From assembly GCA_002509665.1 (NCBI GenBank), contig DADN01000237.1:1007-6491 (forward strand): 5,485 nucleotides of DNA, written 5' to 3'. Of the stretch, positions 4,742 to 5,485 are shown piece after piece (the first letter of the stretch is position 1; each line of letters opens with the position of its first letter). The notes below the pieces were generated by a model. It was not told the origin of the DNA and searched no databases. It saw only the letters and a list, made by a program, of their open reading frames with translations. Source of the stretch: Methanobacterium sp. UBA8. GTDB taxonomy: Archaea > Methanobacteriota > Methanobacteria > Methanobacteriales > Methanobacteriaceae. A program made the translations under genes and the position numbers.

Positions 4742-5467
4742 TTATTCAATTAATGCATCTATTACAACGTGGTAAACACCAGGAGAGTATTTTTTTATAA
4801 TTCTTTTATTTAATATTTCCACATCGCGCCCACCTGCAGCGTCAACTATCCTTTGAGGGGGTCTTTCAAATTTTAGCTTATCTGGCACTGATTCGTGGTA
4901 GTGGATAACACCTCCAGGTTTCACGATGTCTACTGCTTTATCAAGATATTCATGTGTATTTCCGATGTAGCCCATTAAAACCCTATCTGCGAAATTCTTG
5001 GGGGCAAATTCTCTGCAGTCACCTAATACTGGTTCTATTATGTCTTCAACTTTATTAAGCACGATATTTTCCTTTAAATAGCCGTATGACACAGGATTTA
5101 TTTCTAATGAATAAATTTTGGCAGGATTGGAATGTACGGCTATTGGTATTGAAAAATATCCAATTCCAGCGAACATATCAACAATGATTTCGCCATCTTC
5201 AGCTAGAGTTGACATCCTTTTCCTTTCTCCTGTGTTTCCCTTCGACCACATTATTCTGGCAACATCTAACTTGAAAAAACAGTGATTTTCCCTGTGGATT
5301 GTCTCTGTGTTATCCCCAACAAGCATTTTAACTTCTGGCTCTCTTTTAGGTCCGTTTATACGTCCTAATTTAACTATGCGTTTGACTTCTGGTAAATTTA
5401 GTAGTTCCTGTAAATTATCTGGTTCATTTTTTAAAACAAGGATATCTCCGATGACTTTGCCTTTCAT
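4742..5467 (-). CDS. taw2: tRNA-Phe wyosine enzyme Taw2 (aminocarboxypropyltransferase)
   Basis: The product is a 241-residue class I Rossmann enzyme of the Trm5/Taw2 family. Taw2 transfers the 3-amino-3-carboxypropyl group of SAM to C7 of 4-demethylwyosine at position 37 of tRNA-Phe, a step in archaeal wyosine-derivative synthesis that protects the reading frame. Evidence includes the short N-terminal region ending in the TETIHREN segment (54-61), LDVARIMWSKGN (67-78), ERKRM (81-85), motif I DMFAGIGYFSIPIA (97-110), E122 at the end of strand 2, and GDCREF (149-154). The Taw2-like MGYIGNTHEYLDKA (165-178) stands where Trm5 enzymes carry an N-[LP]-P type motif, and HYHES (189-193) follows. The length is close to that of the Methanocaldococcus enzyme (about 250), shorter than Trm5 proteins with an extra N-terminal domain. 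ATG 5467 fits the family N-terminus, but no ribosome-binding site is visible in the 18 nt left in the window and the frame is open to the edge. Confidence 0.86.
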   Translation of the reverse strand: MKGKVIGDILVLKNEPDNLQELLNLPEVKRIVKLGRINGPKREPEVKMLVGDNTETIHRENHCFFKLDVARIMWSKGNTGERKRMSTLAEDGEIIVDMFAGIGYFSIPIAVHSNPAKIYSLEINPVSYGYLKENIVLNKVEDIIEPVLGDCREFAPKNFADRVLMGYIGNTHEYLDKAVDIVKPGGVIHYHESVPDKLKFERPPQRIVDAAGGRDVEILNKRIIKKYSPGVYHVVIDALIE

Positions 5468-5485
5468 GAATATAATATTTATACT

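Noticed and set aside
4742..5467. Assignment of the last gene as Trm5 (tRNA m1G37 methyltransferase)
   Set aside because: The length, the GYIGNTHEYLDKA segment and the HYHES motif fit Taw2; Trm5 enzymes are usually longer and carry an Asn-Pro-type motif at the equivalent place.

Overview
The window looks like a piece of an AT-rich euryarchaeal chromosome, most likely from a methanogen of the Methanobacterium type. The main evidence is a Taw2-type wyosine (tRNA-Phe position 37) enzyme, which in this short stand-alone form is archaeal. Supporting signs are A/T-rich TATA-type elements about 40-45 nt upstream of several starts, ribosome-binding sites built on GGAG or GTGAT, and a T-tract terminator. 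The genus assignment is inference from protein style and base composition; there is no rRNA in the window.

Layout: eight genes are supported. On the + strand, a 183-nt AT-rich regulatory region carries a 12-bp inverted repeat and leads into a class I SAM-dependent methyltransferase (184-987). A T8 tract follows, then a transglutaminase-like cysteine-protease-fold protein with a TTG start (1100-1690). These two converge on a run of minus-strand genes. Read in minus-strand order from the right edge, these are taw2 (5467-4742), a GNAT acetyltransferase 22 nt behind it (4719-3946), a nitroreductase-family flavoprotein (3801-3280), a DUF429 RNase H-fold protein (3199-2588), an unrecognised 107-residue protein (2421-2098) and a small DUF2795 protein (2001-1768).

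How the genes work together: only taw2 and the GNAT gene are spaced like an operon. The others have their own candidate TATA boxes and gaps of about 80-170 nt, so this reads as a set of mostly single-gene transcription units rather than one pathway. I found no CRISPR array, insertion sequence, tRNA or rRNA gene, toxin-antitoxin pair or recognisable defence cassette, and no gene-free stretch over 300 nt. I do not see a convincing new multi-gene system. The points most worth following up are the operator-like inverted repeat before the methyltransferase, the unrecognised 107-residue protein, the cysteine cluster in the DUF429 protein, and the taw2-acetyltransferase pairing.
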